Below are positions 1 through 9,062 of a stretch of 64,000 bases of DNA, one piece after another. Numbering within the stretch: the stretch's first letter is position 1; each line of letters starts with the position of its first letter. A program made the translations under genes and the position numbers. The notes under the pieces are model-generated. The model was not told where the DNA came from and made no database searches. It saw only the letters and a list, made by a program, of their open reading frames with translations. This stretch comes from an uncultured Shewanella sp. GTDB lineage: Bacteria; Pseudomonadota; Gammaproteobacteria; Enterobacterales; Shewanellaceae. The DNA lies in NCBI RefSeq assembly GCF_947501225.1, contig NZ_CANMUW010000011.1:1-64000 (forward strand), read 5' to 3'.

Positions 1-167
1 TGCAGCTAAAGCCTGGGTCTCACATTACCCGAAACTGGAAACTATTTGTAAATCAGGTGAGTTTATTATCCATACAATTTGCTTAAGACTGATTCGTAAA
101 CGCGTGCCATTCAATCTCGAACTAAATGCCTACAAAATCATAGTGATAGCAAAGTTAGGTCGATTCT

Positions 168-1082
168 CTACCTGAAACACTTAAACGCTACCTCCTGCTG
201 CCTGAGGAAGGCTTCGGCGTGTTCGCCTTCCAGCATGGCCATGGTGGCCAGCATGCCGGCGGTGACGCAGTTGGGTGCCAGGACGGTGACCGAGCGTGGT
301 GCCTTGACTACCGGGTAACCGGTTTGGGGATCTATGATATGGCCGAATCGCTGGCCATCTCTTTCGATGAATCGCCGGGTATCGCCGCTGGTGGCTAATG
401 CCCCCTGGCGGATCTCCAGCAGGGCGGCCGCACTGTCGAGTCGCTGCGGGTTTTCGATACCCACCTGCCAGGGAGGACTATCTTCCCCTTTAGCTACCGG
501 ACAGGCGATATCACCGCCGAAGTTTACCAGCACCGAAGTTTCGGGCCATTGCTCTGCAAGCAGATAAGCCACCCTATCGACGGCGTACTCTTTCGCTATT
601 CCGCCAAAATCCAGGGACATTCCTGCTGGAAGCTGCAGTTGATGCTCGTTAAAGTTCACCCTGGAAAAGTCGACTAATGCCATGACCCGTTCGATAGCGC
701 CTGCAGCAGGGACCTCGCCTCCATCGAAACGCCATAGCGCCATCAAGGGGCCGGCGCTGATATCGAATCGACCATCACTGAACTGATAACACTGACGGGC
801 AAACTGCAAAAGATTCGCAGTTTCGCCATCTATGCCTGAGGCCTTCCCCCCGGTGTGATTGAGCCGCCAAAGGAGATTGCCTTCGATGAAGCGACTGAAT
901 TTCAGCTCTATGCGCGCCGCCTCGCCGCTCGCCAGCTTCATCATGGAACTGGCCATTTTTTCATCCCGGGTAGCGATCAATAGCTCACAGGGGCTCGCCA
1001 TCGCGCGAAAGCTGCCAAGATATCCCCAATCACGCTGGCTCAAGACAAAGCCTGATGATTCCCTATCCTCTTGAATACTCAC
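168..1082 (-). CDS. ApbE-family FAD:protein FMN transferase
   Basis: Predicted to move FMN from FAD onto a Ser/Thr of a target protein. The family signature is present: DFGGIAKEYAVD at residues 158-169, a TSGD motif near 231-234 and HIIDPQTGYPV at 248-258. Length (304 aa) is normal for the domain. Unlike most ApbE proteins it shows no signal peptide or lipobox, and a stop codon lies four codons upstream of the ATG, so a missed export signal is unlikely. It is the last gene of a four-gene minus-strand cluster, 17 bp after the DUF3570 gene, which carries a candidate FMN-acceptor motif. Family assignment is secure; the substrate is inferred. Confidence 0.93.
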   Translation of the reverse strand: MSIQEDRESSGFVLSQRDWGYLGSFRAMASPCELLIATRDEKMASSMMKLASGEAARIELKFSRFIEGNLLWRLNHTGGKASGIDGETANLLQFARQCYQFSDGRFDISAGPLMALWRFDGGEVPAAGAIERVMALVDFSRVNFNEHQLQLPAGMSLDFGGIAKEYAVDRVAYLLAEQWPETSVLVNFGGDIACPVAKGEDSPPWQVGIENPQRLDSAAALLEIRQGALATSGDTRRFIERDGQRFGHIIDPQTGYPVVKAPRSVTVLAPNCVTAGMLATMAMLEGEHAEAFLRQQEVAFKCFR

Positions 1083-1099
1083 TCAACCTCTTCCTACCT

Positions 1100-2398
1100 T
1101 TAAAAGGAGTAACTCACCTGCGCAATGACCGCCTTCACCTCGGGAAACAGCTCATGCTCCTTAAGCTGCCCGACTAACTCGAAGCCACTGTTTTCAGGGT
1201 TTTGTTGGTAATACTCCAGCCGGTAGCTCAGTTCATGACCATCACTCAAACGCTGGCCCAACTTCAGCCCCAAGGTATAGCTTGTCATCTCACCGATTCG
1301 ATAATCGGCGCTGGCATAGTCGGGAACAGGCTCATCAACCGAGATGAAGGGGCGATAAAAGTTGGCGGCTTGCTGCCGGTAATATCTCAGATGCAGCTGA
1401 CCATAGAAGCGCCCGCCGAAGTAGTAGCGATAGTGGGTCTCCAGTGTATGTGAGTTCAGATCCCAGTCATCGGTACTGTAACGGTAGGAAAAGTCGACCA
1501 CGCCGGACTCCAACGCTCCTTTCGTCATCATGTAGAAGCTGTGCTTGAGCCGGGAATCCGGACGCTTCTCATACAGGTAACGCTGAGTCGTCCCTGTGTT
1601 GTCGACCTCACTGAGAAGCTTGTAGGGATCTGTCATATAACCCGATACATCTGACAGACCATAATTCGCCTGAAGCAGCCACCTTCGGCTGAGTACCTGG
1701 GTGATACTGAGCATCAAATCCAGTGTCTGCTTCTCATCTGTTCCCGCCATACGAGTTCGTTCGAAGGCCGAACGAAACTCCTGTTCACTGTCGTAATCCT
1801 CCCTGAGCGCCATGGCAGAAAGCCCCACAGGCCTGCCGCCCACCGGATCGACATTGTCTAAGGTATAGGCCCCCGACAGCGCCAGTGTTGTATTATCCTT
1901 ATTGAAGCTGCGCTCCACTCCACCATTGAGGCCTAAGGAGAAGTAATCGAACTCTTTAGAGAGGTTTAACCCCAGATCTGTCTTCAGTACCGGTGAGTGT
2001 ATTTCCGACCAATTAGCGCTTATCTGCGCCCGGGTATCATGAAAGGTATCATCGAGAGGTGTTTCACCGGCCGGAGTCTGGTATTCACCGTCACCGGAGG
2101 GACGGGTGAAGGTTTGCCCCTCATTCTGGGCGACGGCACCGGAGGCCGAAGCGCCGGTCAGACTATCTACCACCAGCTTCACATCGAGCAGAGACTCATC
2201 ACCGAATGCCTTCTGCACATTACCGATAGCTTCAATGGCTCTAACCCTCTCCTGCTCACCGTAATACATGATGGCGGCGTCGACCTTCCAGTCATCCGCT
2301 TTATCTTCACTGGCAGCGGCCTGAACGCTATGACCAAGCAGGCTACAGCTGGCGAGCGCCAATGCCTTAGATATATTCGGCCTGTTTTTTAGTTGCAT
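1100..2398 (-). CDS. DUF3570 outer-membrane-barrel-like protein with possible FMN-attachment motif
   Basis: A 432-aa exported protein: signal peptide in the first ~28 residues (ending VQAAAS), then many alternating aromatic strands and a C-terminal Phe (VIAQVSYSF), as in outer-membrane beta-barrels. I recognise the DUF3570 family, found beside DUF4266, a thioredoxin and ApbE. Residues 78-84 read DSLTGAS, which fits the Dxx(S/T)GA(S/T) motif that ApbE flavinylates; Ser84 would be the acceptor. The start overlaps the end of the DUF4266 gene by 10 bp, indicating co-transcription. Function is unknown; a flavin-carrying surface redox protein is an inference. Confidence 0.85.
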   Translation of the reverse strand: MQLKNRPNISKALALASCSLLGHSVQAAASEDKADDWKVDAAIMYYGEQERVRAIEAIGNVQKAFGDESLLDVKLVVDSLTGASASGAVAQNEGQTFTRPSGDGEYQTPAGETPLDDTFHDTRAQISANWSEIHSPVLKTDLGLNLSKEFDYFSLGLNGGVERSFNKDNTTLALSGAYTLDNVDPVGGRPVGLSAMALREDYDSEQEFRSAFERTRMAGTDEKQTLDLMLSITQVLSRRWLLQANYGLSDVSGYMTDPYKLLSEVDNTGTTQRYLYEKRPDSRLKHSFYMMTKGALESGVVDFSYRYSTDDWDLNSHTLETHYRYYFGGRFYGQLHLRYYRQQAANFYRPFISVDEPVPDYASADYRIGEMTSYTLGLKLGQRLSDGHELSYRLEYYQQNPENSGFELVGQLKEHELFPEVKAVIAQVSYSF

Positions 2399-2601
2399 CC
2401 GCAGCCTCCGCCGGCTAACGAACGCCCCCCACTACTGCCCTCTTTACTGAAATAGATATGATCATCGAGTGCCAGGTCCAGCTTCTCACTGTCCAGCGCC
2501 ATATCGGCCCTGGCCAGCTGATCTTTTTCCCACGGCTCGACACCAAGGCTAGAGCAGGCGGATAAACCGAGAACAACGGCAATTGTGATGACTTGCTTCA
2601 T
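2389..2601 (-). CDS. DUF4266 small lipoprotein
   Basis: A 70-aa protein with a lipoprotein signal (lipobox LSAC, Cys16) and a glycine-rich C-terminus ending GGGCGCN. The two Cys close to the C-terminus could be redox-active or bind metal or cofactor. It lies between the thioredoxin-like gene (3 bp gap) and the DUF3570 gene (10 bp overlap), so all are probably one operon. DUF4266 proteins usually accompany DUF3570; no biochemical role is known to me. A thiol link to the neighbouring TlpA-like protein is plausible but inferred. Confidence 0.85.
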   Translation of the reverse strand: MKQVITIAVVLGLSACSSLGVEPWEKDQLARADMALDSEKLDLALDDHIYFSKEGSSGGRSLAGGGCGCN

Positions 2602-2604
2602 GGT

Positions 2605-3072
2605 TCACTCCTTGAGCAGTTCGATGAGCTCATTCTCGTAACCCACAGATCTTTCTTTAAAAAATCCCTGATGTTTATGTACTAACTCACCCTGGCGGTT
2701 GAAAATATAACTGCTTGGCATCCCCAACAGGTCAAACTGGCTGGCGACATCAGCCTTAGGATCGAAACGGATATGAAAGTCGGCGGGAAAACTGGAGAGA
2801 AACTTATCGGCCGATGCCCTATCGGCATCTAAGTTGATGGCTACAATAGCCAGCCCCTGTTGCTGATACTTTTGATGCATGGCGTTCATCCAGGGAAAGG
2901 ATTTACGGCAGGGCCCGCACCAGGAGGCCCAAAAATCCAGATAGACAACCCTCCCCTTAAACTCAGTGAGGCTGACCTTCTCACCCTGAAGGTTGATAAC
3001 CTCATAATTCAGAGAAGGCGCAGCACTTATGCTCAGCGTCATAAAGCTCAGTAACAGCAATAGCTTTTTCAT
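2605..3072 (-). CDS. TlpA/ResA-like periplasmic thioredoxin
   Basis: A 155-aa thioredoxin-fold protein with a signal peptide (about residues 1-18, MKKLLLLLSFMTLSISAAP). The active site WCGPC is at residues 51-55 inside FWASWCGPCRKSFPW, with a cis-proline loop GMPSSYIF near residues 117-124. The family reduces or isomerises periplasmic disulfides, often for cytochrome or cofactor maturation. It is the first gene of the DUF4266-DUF3570-apbE cluster, so its client is probably one of those proteins, perhaps the CxC tail of the DUF4266 lipoprotein (inference). Confidence 0.9.
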   Translation of the reverse strand: MKKLLLLLSFMTLSISAAPSLNYEVINLQGEKVSLTEFKGRVVYLDFWASWCGPCRKSFPWMNAMHQKYQQQGLAIVAINLDADRASADKFLSSFPADFHIRFDPKADVASQFDLLGMPSSYIFNRQGELVHKHQGFFKERSVGYENELIELLKE

Positions 3073-3127
3073 GCTCCCCCCTGAGTAATTGCTACTATCT
3101 ACTCGTTAACCCGAATCAACAGATAAG

Positions 3128-4309
3128 CTAACCCTCGGTTTTCAACAGACTGATGATACCGGCAACATTGGAAAAGCTAAACTTCTCCATGATATCTGTG
3201 GCTCCCTTAATAAAGGTAGACTGATGCTGGCGAACGACATGGTAGACCTGAAAACAGAGAACAATATCACTTTCAGATAACCCATTATTCTTACTAGCAA
3301 TAACAGCGAGATAACAGCGCATCATAAAGCAATCCAACGCAATCAACCTGAAAGCCGATTGAGGTTTATCATCAAGTGTCGACGGGAAATACTCGTGATA
3401 CATGTAATACAGGAGGTAGCGCTTGAAGATATCCCCATGTTCCTCCAGTGCCGGAGCTGCGATATCGTTCCATGCCCGGTTGATTCTATCGATATCGAGG
3501 ACTCTATCTTCATCTAACACCTCGGTGATGGCATCATCGATTATCCCGAACCTCTCCCCGTCGCGTCTGGGATGCGCATCGATAACCATGCCGTGAATAG
3601 AGGCGAATGCCTGCATCTGGTGTTCACACACATAAGGTAAGCTCTGATATTGCTCCTGCAAAACACCTTGCTCCACCAGTAGAGACAGCTGCTCGAAGCG
3701 ACTATCCAGAGCGCTGGAGGGAGCCTCTTTCAGCCACACCTTGTCGGCAGAGTTAATCAGGAAACCTATCGAGAGCAGCGCTTGTTGCCAATTAAGCTGT
3801 TCACTCAATAGTAACTCGATGCTGTAGTCATAGGTCTTAGAGAGCCAATCCGGGCTGCTCTGGGGTGTCAGCCTTAAACCGGACTGCTTACGTTCGAATA
3901 TAAAGGCATCGGAGCCAAACAGTATCAGTCTGGCCGCCTCAGGACATGAGAGGGAGAGCGTTTCATACTTATCACTCTCTCTGATATGACTCGTTCTGGG
4001 AAAGGTTCTGCAGGTTTCACCTAAGGTCTCTTCACCGGCCAGGGAGTGGATCTTACACAGCTTCTTACTGTCTAAAAACAGGCAGGCGCCCTTGGCATCG
4101 GTTCGTATCATTGCCCACTGTGCATCACTGCGTTTAATCTTCTTCATGGCCGACTTAGCCAACCCTTTCAGCTTAGGGTGGGCCATCGTCTTCTTGTAGC
4201 TTTTTTTATCGATATAGATGTTCCAGCCGATACAGCAGCTGTCTTCGCAATCCGGGCCTATACAGCTAAAATTACTGACATACTTAGGTGTAACAATGGC
4301 ACTATCCAT
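3128..4309 (-). CDS. FliB-like lysine-N-methylase family protein
   Basis: About 393 aa. The N-terminus has a Cys-rich cluster (CIGPDCEDSCCIGW) and a second Cys group (GACLFLD, LCKIH, CRTFPR), the pattern of the FliB/YkgJ family; FliB methylates lysines of flagellin in enterics. No flagellin gene is nearby, so the substrate is uncertain. I chose the ATG at 4309 because AAGAGAG lies 5 nt before it; an in-frame ATG six codons upstream (4327) is possible. It stands alone between the thioredoxin cluster and nhaP2, all on the same strand. Confidence 0.75.
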   Translation of the reverse strand: MDSAIVTPKYVSNFSCIGPDCEDSCCIGWNIYIDKKSYKKTMAHPKLKGLAKSAMKKIKRSDAQWAMIRTDAKGACLFLDSKKLCKIHSLAGEETLGETCRTFPRTSHIRESDKYETLSLSCPEAARLILFGSDAFIFERKQSGLRLTPQSSPDWLSKTYDYSIELLLSEQLNWQQALLSIGFLINSADKVWLKEAPSSALDSRFEQLSLLVEQGVLQEQYQSLPYVCEHQMQAFASIHGMVIDAHPRRDGERFGIIDDAITEVLDEDRVLDIDRINRAWNDIAAPALEEHGDIFKRYLLYYMYHEYFPSTLDDKPQSAFRLIALDCFMMRCYLAVIASKNNGLSESDIVLCFQVYHVVRQHQSTFIKGATDIMEKFSFSNVAGIISLLKTEG

Positions 4310-4402
4310 ACAGACTCTCTTAAACATAAGAATGAATTATAAGATAACAAAGTCGGCCAGCGAGTCAAATGGATAAAAGCTTACAACCCCTCAATTAAAT
4401 TC

Positions 4403-6127
4403 TTATGAGTCAACGGGTAAACGTATGCCTATCTTAGTGACCTCTCCCTGAGTCAGCTCTGAGACAATCCAATCTATTGATTGCCAGCAGAACTGATCGC
4501 CGAGTACCAGTTCATCTCCCAACTCTCTAACCAACAGCTCCCCTACAGAGATAGATTGAAACTCTTCATCGAGTATCAGACCGTATATCGGTGCCAGACT
4601 CGACAACTGAATATCGACATCGAGAAAGAAGTCACCGAAAAAGCGTGGTAACCCCTCCTGCATCGGCGCCTCACTGAAAAGGGTACCAAGGGCATCGAGA
4701 TCATTTTCATGAGCCAATACACAGAGTATATCTCCGGTTTGCAGCTTAGTGCTGCCCGAAGGGTGCAGCATCTCATTGCCACGGTATAGAGCCGCTATGT
4801 GAGTCCCGACCGGCATATTAAGTCTGCGAATCGGCTCTCCGACACACCATTTATGTTCGCTGAGATGATAGACGAATAACTCCCAGTCACTCTTGGGATA
4901 GATAGCGACACCGGATCTGGAGATGGGGCTGGGCTTTATCGGCAGCTCGACCTTTGCGAGCCTCGCAGCCTTGCCTAAAGAGCATCCCTGAACCAACAGA
5001 GAGACCAAGACCACGAAGAAGGCAACATTGAAATAGAGCTGAGCATTAGGCAAGCCCGCCATCATAGGAAATACCGCTAAAATGATCGGTACCGCGCCTC
5101 GTAAGCCTACCCAGGAGATAAACCAACGATCCCGGCCAGAGAAACTCCTGAATGGCAACAGACTCAACCAAACGGAGATCGGCCTCGCAAACACTATCAT
5201 ACCAAATGCCAGTAACAGCGCCGGGATAGCGACCTCGGCCAGATCCGATGGGGTCAACAGCAAGCCCAAAACCAGGAACATGCCAATCTGGCTCAGCCAG
5301 GTCATACCATCGAGTACACTCAAAATAGTGTGCCTTGCCTGTATGGCACGATTACCCAGCAGTAATCCCAACAGGTAGATAGACAAGATGCCACTACCTC
5401 CAAGACTGTTGGATACGGCAAACACGATTAGGCCACCACTGAGTACCAGAACGGGGTATAGGCCGTCGGCTAACTCAATCCGGTTAATCAGTTGCCATAG
5501 CAACCAGCCCCCGGCTAAGCCCAGACACGCCCCTAAACCAAACTGTTTGATAAAGCTCATCACCATGAAGCTTGCAGACATCCCCTCTCCCGCACTCGCG
5601 AGTATGGCGATTAGGGTCACAGTCAGAAAGACAGCCATAGGGTCGTTACTGCCGGATTCGATCTCCAGGGTGGCACCCACGCGCTCGTTCAGGCGCTTAC
5701 CTTTAAGCAATGAAAATACGGCTGCGGCATCGGTTGACCCCACAATAGCCCCTACCAATAGTCCCTGCAGCATATTGAGGTCGAAAAGATATGCCGCCAT
5801 CATCCCGGTCAGACCGGTGGTGATGGCTACACCGAATGTGGCCATAGAGAGCGCCGGCCACAGAGCAACCCGAAAGCTGGCCACGCGGGTACGCATACCA
5901 CCATCGAGCAGGATAACCGCCAGGGCCAGGTTACTGACCAGATAGGCCACGGAGTAGTCATCGAAGTGAATTCCCCCCGGGCCATCCTCTCCCGCCATAA
6001 TGCCCACACCGAGAAATACCAACAGGATAGGAATACCGATACGGGAGGAGACCGCACTCAATAGCACGCTAGCTGCAATTAACATCGCACCGATTAGAAA
6101 AAAATGATTAATTGTTTCGGCGCTCAC
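4403..6127 (-). CDS. nhaP2: K+/H+ antiporter NhaP2 (CvrA), CPA1 family
   Basis: Inner-membrane cation/proton antiporter with about 12-13 TM helices in the first ~390 residues, including the ESGSNDP motif of CPA1 exchangers. A cytosolic TrkA_C-like domain follows (about 400-480), then a C-terminal extension. Length matches E. coli CvrA (~578 aa). The best start is the GTG at 6127, eight codons inside the longest frame: AAGGGGGG lies just upstream and the protein then begins [13 protein letters not shown], as in homologues. Divergent from the NO reductase gene across a 575-bp region. Confidence 0.9.
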   Translation of the reverse strand: MSAETINHFFLIGAMLIAASVLLSAVSSRIGIPILLVFLGVGIMAGEDGPGGIHFDDYSVAYLVSNLALAVILLDGGMRTRVASFRVALWPALSMATFGVAITTGLTGMMAAYLFDLNMLQGLLVGAIVGSTDAAAVFSLLKGKRLNERVGATLEIESGSNDPMAVFLTVTLIAILASAGEGMSASFMVMSFIKQFGLGACLGLAGGWLLWQLINRIELADGLYPVLVLSGGLIVFAVSNSLGGSGILSIYLLGLLLGNRAIQARHTILSVLDGMTWLSQIGMFLVLGLLLTPSDLAEVAIPALLLAFGMIVFARPISVWLSLLPFRSFSGRDRWFISWVGLRGAVPIILAVFPMMAGLPNAQLYFNVAFFVVLVSLLVQGCSLGKAARLAKVELPIKPSPISRSGVAIYPKSDWELFVYHLSEHKWCVGEPIRRLNMPVGTHIAALYRGNEMLHPSGSTKLQTGDILCVLAHENDLDALGTLFSEAPMQEGLPRFFGDFFLDVDIQLSSLAPIYGLILDEEFQSISVGELLVRELGDELVLGDQFCWQSIDWIVSELTQGEVTKIGIRLPVDS

Positions 6128-6299
6128 CGCAGCCCCCCTTGAAATACCCAAACCATTCTACGATACCGGCTTCTTATGCGAACTTTATCAAATCAGCATT
6201 TAATCCTGCGGACCTGAGCAGTCCGGCATAGAGCTGCCTGTAGCATCCAACTGTCAGGCACAGGATTATACAGTACCAAGCCGTATTGAAGAAATTAAT

Positions 6300-6480
6300 T
6301 TTCATCAATAACAAGACAAAGCACAGCAAAATCACACACAGCAAATAAAAACACAAAACAAACAACAACAACCCATAAAAACCAAAGACTTAAAAAAAGA
6401 AAAAAACAAAACACCATAACAAAAAAACGCCATAACCCGCAGTAAAAGCAAGGTTAAACACATGCAATACAAAAAAAACA
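6300..6480. other. Strongly A/C-biased intergenic segment
   Basis: The plus strand of this stretch is nearly all A and C, with long runs of A, very few T and hardly any G, unlike the ~47-50% GC around it. It lies between divergent nhaP2 and the NorR sites. An open frame on the minus strand here is a by-product of the bias. Role unknown; it could be an unusually skewed leader of nhaP2 or a DNA-bending/A-tract element. Confidence 0.6.
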
Positions 6481-6532
6481 ATCAAAGGCTTTGTTTTATA
6501 ACTTAAGAGCAAATCAAGTGCACACACAATTA

Positions 6533-6588
6533 GTGTCAAATTAACACTGGCAGTCATTTAGACACTAACAAACAATGTCCAAATGACA
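6533..6588 (+). promoter_or_regulatory. Three NorR enhancer sites (GT-N7-AC)
   Basis: Three GT-N7-AC sites, the NorR core consensus, occur in tandem: GTGTCAAATTAACAC at 6533-6547 (GT at 6535), AGTCATTTAGACA at 6552-6564 (GT at 6553) and TGTCCAAATGACA at 6576-6588 (GT at 6577). They sit 60-110 bp upstream of the sigma-54 promoter. Three sites is also the arrangement known for E. coli norVW. The norR gene follows the target gene. Confidence 0.85.
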
Positions 6589-6642
6589 TCACAAGATTAA
6601 TCAAAGAGCAAGTAAACAGCGCAAATACAACAACTTAAACAG

Positions 6643-6660
6643 TTGGCACAGCAAGTGCTA
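6643..6660 (+). promoter_or_regulatory. Sigma-54 (-24/-12) promoter of the NO reductase gene
   Basis: TTGGCACAGCAAGTGCTA has GG (6645-6646) and GC (6657-6658) separated by 10 nt, and fits TGGCAC-N5-TTGCW except for the first base of the -12 element. Transcription should start near 6670, leaving a short leader before the ATG at 6703. A frame-based start at TTG 6643 would lie inside this promoter, so it is wrong. Confidence 0.88.
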
Positions 6661-6702
6661 TATCTCAGATGCCTGATATCAATGACCGCGCTAAGAGGAA
6701 AT

Positions 6703-8988
6703 ATGAGCAAACTAAAATTAACAGCAATTGCACTGATCGCCGTGCTAATTGCCTCATTCACTGTGCTGCTAAGTTTAGGCAGTGATATTTATCGAGAAAA
6801 ACCCCCAATCCCTACGGCTTTCGTTGCCACCAGCGGAGAGACCATTTTCAGTAAGGACGATGTCGAACAGGGGCAGCTGGTCTGGCGCTCCATGGGCGGA
6901 CACCAGCTGGGGTCTATCTGGGGACACGGTTCATACGTCGCGCCCGACTGGACTGCCGATTGGCTGCACCGTGAGGCGAGCAGCTGGCTTAACATCACCG
7001 CACAGTTACGTTTTCAGCAAACGTTTGACTCTCTCAGCAGCGACAAACAGGCAGGTTTAGAACAACTACTGCGTGAAGATGTCCGCCATAACACGGTTAT
7101 CAGCAATGCCGACAATACGACACAGGTAACCCTATCCGCCACACGCATCGAAGCCATAGAGGAGGTAAGCCGGCACTACCTGTCACTCTTTGGTGATGAC
7201 CCTGAACTGTCATCGCTCAGAGAGCAGTACGCCATGAAAGAGGGAACCGTGCCGAGTCTTGAACGTCGTCAACAGCTAAATGCATTCCTCTTCTGGGGAG
7301 CATGGGCAGCGATAACCGAACGCCCCGGCCTGGATTACACCTATACCAATAACTGGCCATTCGATCCTCAATTGGGGAACACACCGACCTCCAGCAACAT
7401 AGTGTGGTCAATTCTGAGTATCGTCACCCTGATCGCAGGCATCGGTGGACTGGTTTGGTACCATGCAAGTGGTAAGCATGAGCCGCTACCGCAACCAGCC
7501 ACTCAAGACCCGCTATTCTTCAAGAAGCCCACCCCCTCTCAAAGAGCTGTGGGTAAATACTTTATCACGGCCATCGGCCTCTTCCTGTTACAGATATTCC
7601 TTGGTGGGATCACGGCTCACTATGCGGTGGAGGGTCAGGAGTTTTATGGCTTACCACTGGCCGAAATTCTTCCCTATTCTGTCACCCGAACCTGGCACAC
7701 CCAACTCGCGGTATTCTGGATAGCGACGACCTGGTTAGGCACGGGCCTCTATATCGCCTCGGCACTGTCCGGCCACGAACCTAAGTATCAACGCCTGGGA
7801 GTCAATGTACTCTGGGCCGCACTGGTTGTCGTGGTACTGGGCTCCATGGCCGGTGAATGGGTCGGTGTTCAGCAATACTTCGATCTGGAGATGAACTTCC
7901 TGTTCGGCCACCAGGGCTATGAATATATCGACCTCGGCCGGGTTTGGCAGGTTCTGCTTCTTGGCGGTCTATTGATATGGCTTGGACTCGTCACCGCGGC
8001 TATCCGTCCGGCGCTGAAGAATCAGGGAGAGATGGGTCCGGTTATCTGGGTACTCTACTCCTCCTGTATCGCTATCGGTCTGTTCTACGGTGCCGGTCTG
8101 TTCATGGGTAAACATACCAATCTGGCAGTCGCAGAGTACTGGCGCTGGTGGGTGGTTCACCTTTGGGTAGAAGGCTTCTTCGAGACCTTCGCCACCTCGG
8201 TTATTGCGCTCATGTTGGTTCGCCTGGGATTAATTCGCAACCGAAGCGCCAACGCAGCAGTACTCTTCACCACCTTGATCTTCCTCACAGGTGGCCTGAT
8301 AGGTACCCTGCACCACCTCTACTTCACCGGTGCACCCACCTCTGTGGTTGCCTGGGGCGCCATCTTCTCGGCATTAGAGGTTGTACCGCTGGCTCTCATA
8401 GGCTACGAGGCGGTTGAGAGTTTTCGTATGCGCCAGGCCGCGCCATGGATGATCCGTTACAGATGGGCCATCATGTTCTTCGTGGCAACCGCATTCTGGA
8501 ACTTAGTCGGTGCAGGTGTCCTCGGCTTCCTGATCAATCCACCTATCGCGCTGTACTTTATCCAGGGACTGAATACCACAGCCACCCATGCCCATGCCGC
8601 CTTCATGGGCGTCTACGGCATGTTAGGCATAGGCTTGATGCTGTTCTGCACCCGAGGCCTGACGGGTCAGATGCAGTGGAATGAGAAACTGCTCAAGGGC
8701 GCTTTCTGGAGTCTGAATATCGGCTTAGCCGCCATGGTGTTCATGTCTCTGCTCCCTGTCGGTATCACTCAGTTCTTCGCCGTTATCGAAAATGGCTACT
8801 GGTTTGCCCGCTCACCAGAGGTGATCCACAGCCCACTCGTCGAGACCTTGGTCTGGATGCGTGTTCCCGGCGATGTGATATTCGGCATCGGCGGCCTGTT
8901 TATGGGTCTGTTCTTCTTCGACATCATAAAGAAGGCGCTAAGCGCTAAAGCTAGTCCCGTTGAGGAGGTGGTCACAGCAGAGGTTTAA
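6703..8988 (+). CDS. norB: Quinol-dependent nitric oxide reductase (qNOR, NorZ-type NorB)
   Basis: 761-aa inner-membrane enzyme reducing 2 NO to N2O with electrons from quinol. The long N-terminal part (TM helix plus a ~200-residue periplasmic domain) replaces NorC and identifies the single-subunit qNOR type. The haem-copper oxidase-like core shows the metal-ligand regions VTRTWHTQLAVFW, VVHLWVEGFFE, LHHLYFTGAP and THAHAAFMGVYG. The start at 6703 follows AAGAGGA, 4 nt away, and comes just after the sigma-54 promoter. A rho-independent terminator follows. With norR downstream this is an NO-detoxification unit; no denitrification genes are nearby. Confidence 0.95.
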   Translation: MSKLKLTAIALIAVLIASFTVLLSLGSDIYREKPPIPTAFVATSGETIFSKDDVEQGQLVWRSMGGHQLGSIWGHGSYVAPDWTADWLHREASSWLNITAQLRFQQTFDSLSSDKQAGLEQLLREDVRHNTVISNADNTTQVTLSATRIEAIEEVSRHYLSLFGDDPELSSLREQYAMKEGTVPSLERRQQLNAFLFWGAWAAITERPGLDYTYTNNWPFDPQLGNTPTSSNIVWSILSIVTLIAGIGGLVWYHASGKHEPLPQPATQDPLFFKKPTPSQRAVGKYFITAIGLFLLQIFLGGITAHYAVEGQEFYGLPLAEILPYSVTRTWHTQLAVFWIATTWLGTGLYIASALSGHEPKYQRLGVNVLWAALVVVVLGSMAGEWVGVQQYFDLEMNFLFGHQGYEYIDLGRVWQVLLLGGLLIWLGLVTAAIRPALKNQGEMGPVIWVLYSSCIAIGLFYGAGLFMGKHTNLAVAEYWRWWVVHLWVEGFFETFATSVIALMLVRLGLIRNRSANAAVLFTTLIFLTGGLIGTLHHLYFTGAPTSVVAWGAIFSALEVVPLALIGYEAVESFRMRQAAPWMIRYRWAIMFFVATAFWNLVGAGVLGFLINPPIALYFIQGLNTTATHAHAAFMGVYGMLGIGLMLFCTRGLTGQMQWNEKLLKGAFWSLNIGLAAMVFMSLLPVGITQFFAVIENGYWFARSPEVIHSPLVETLVWMRVPGDVIFGIGGLFMGLFFFDIIKKALSAKASPVEEVVTAEV

Positions 8989-9013
8989 GTTGAAACGATT
9001 TGCTCACTTTTAA

Positions 9014-9037
9014 GGGCCGCTCGCGGCCCTCTTTTTT
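9014..9037 (+). terminator. Rho-independent terminator after the NO reductase gene
   Basis: Perfect 7-bp GC stem GGGCCGC / GCGGCCC with a two-base TC gap, followed by a six-T run. It separates norB from norR, so norR needs its own promoter. Confidence 0.9.
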
Positions 9038-9062
9038 GATGTATTTATGACAACAGACCAAA

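Noticed and set aside
2..175. Plus-strand frame open from the window start, 57 codons, ending at 173-175
   Set aside because: No start or family feature is visible and a frame this short can stay open by chance; it also overlaps the end of apbE. It might be the tail of a gene outside the window.
6174..6371. 65-aa minus-strand frame, Leu/Cys/Phe-rich
   Set aside because: Product of the A/C-biased DNA; no ribosome site or recognisable family.
6643..6702. TTG start giving the NO reductase 20 extra residues
   Set aside because: The TTG is part of the sigma-54 -24 element, upstream of the expected transcription start.
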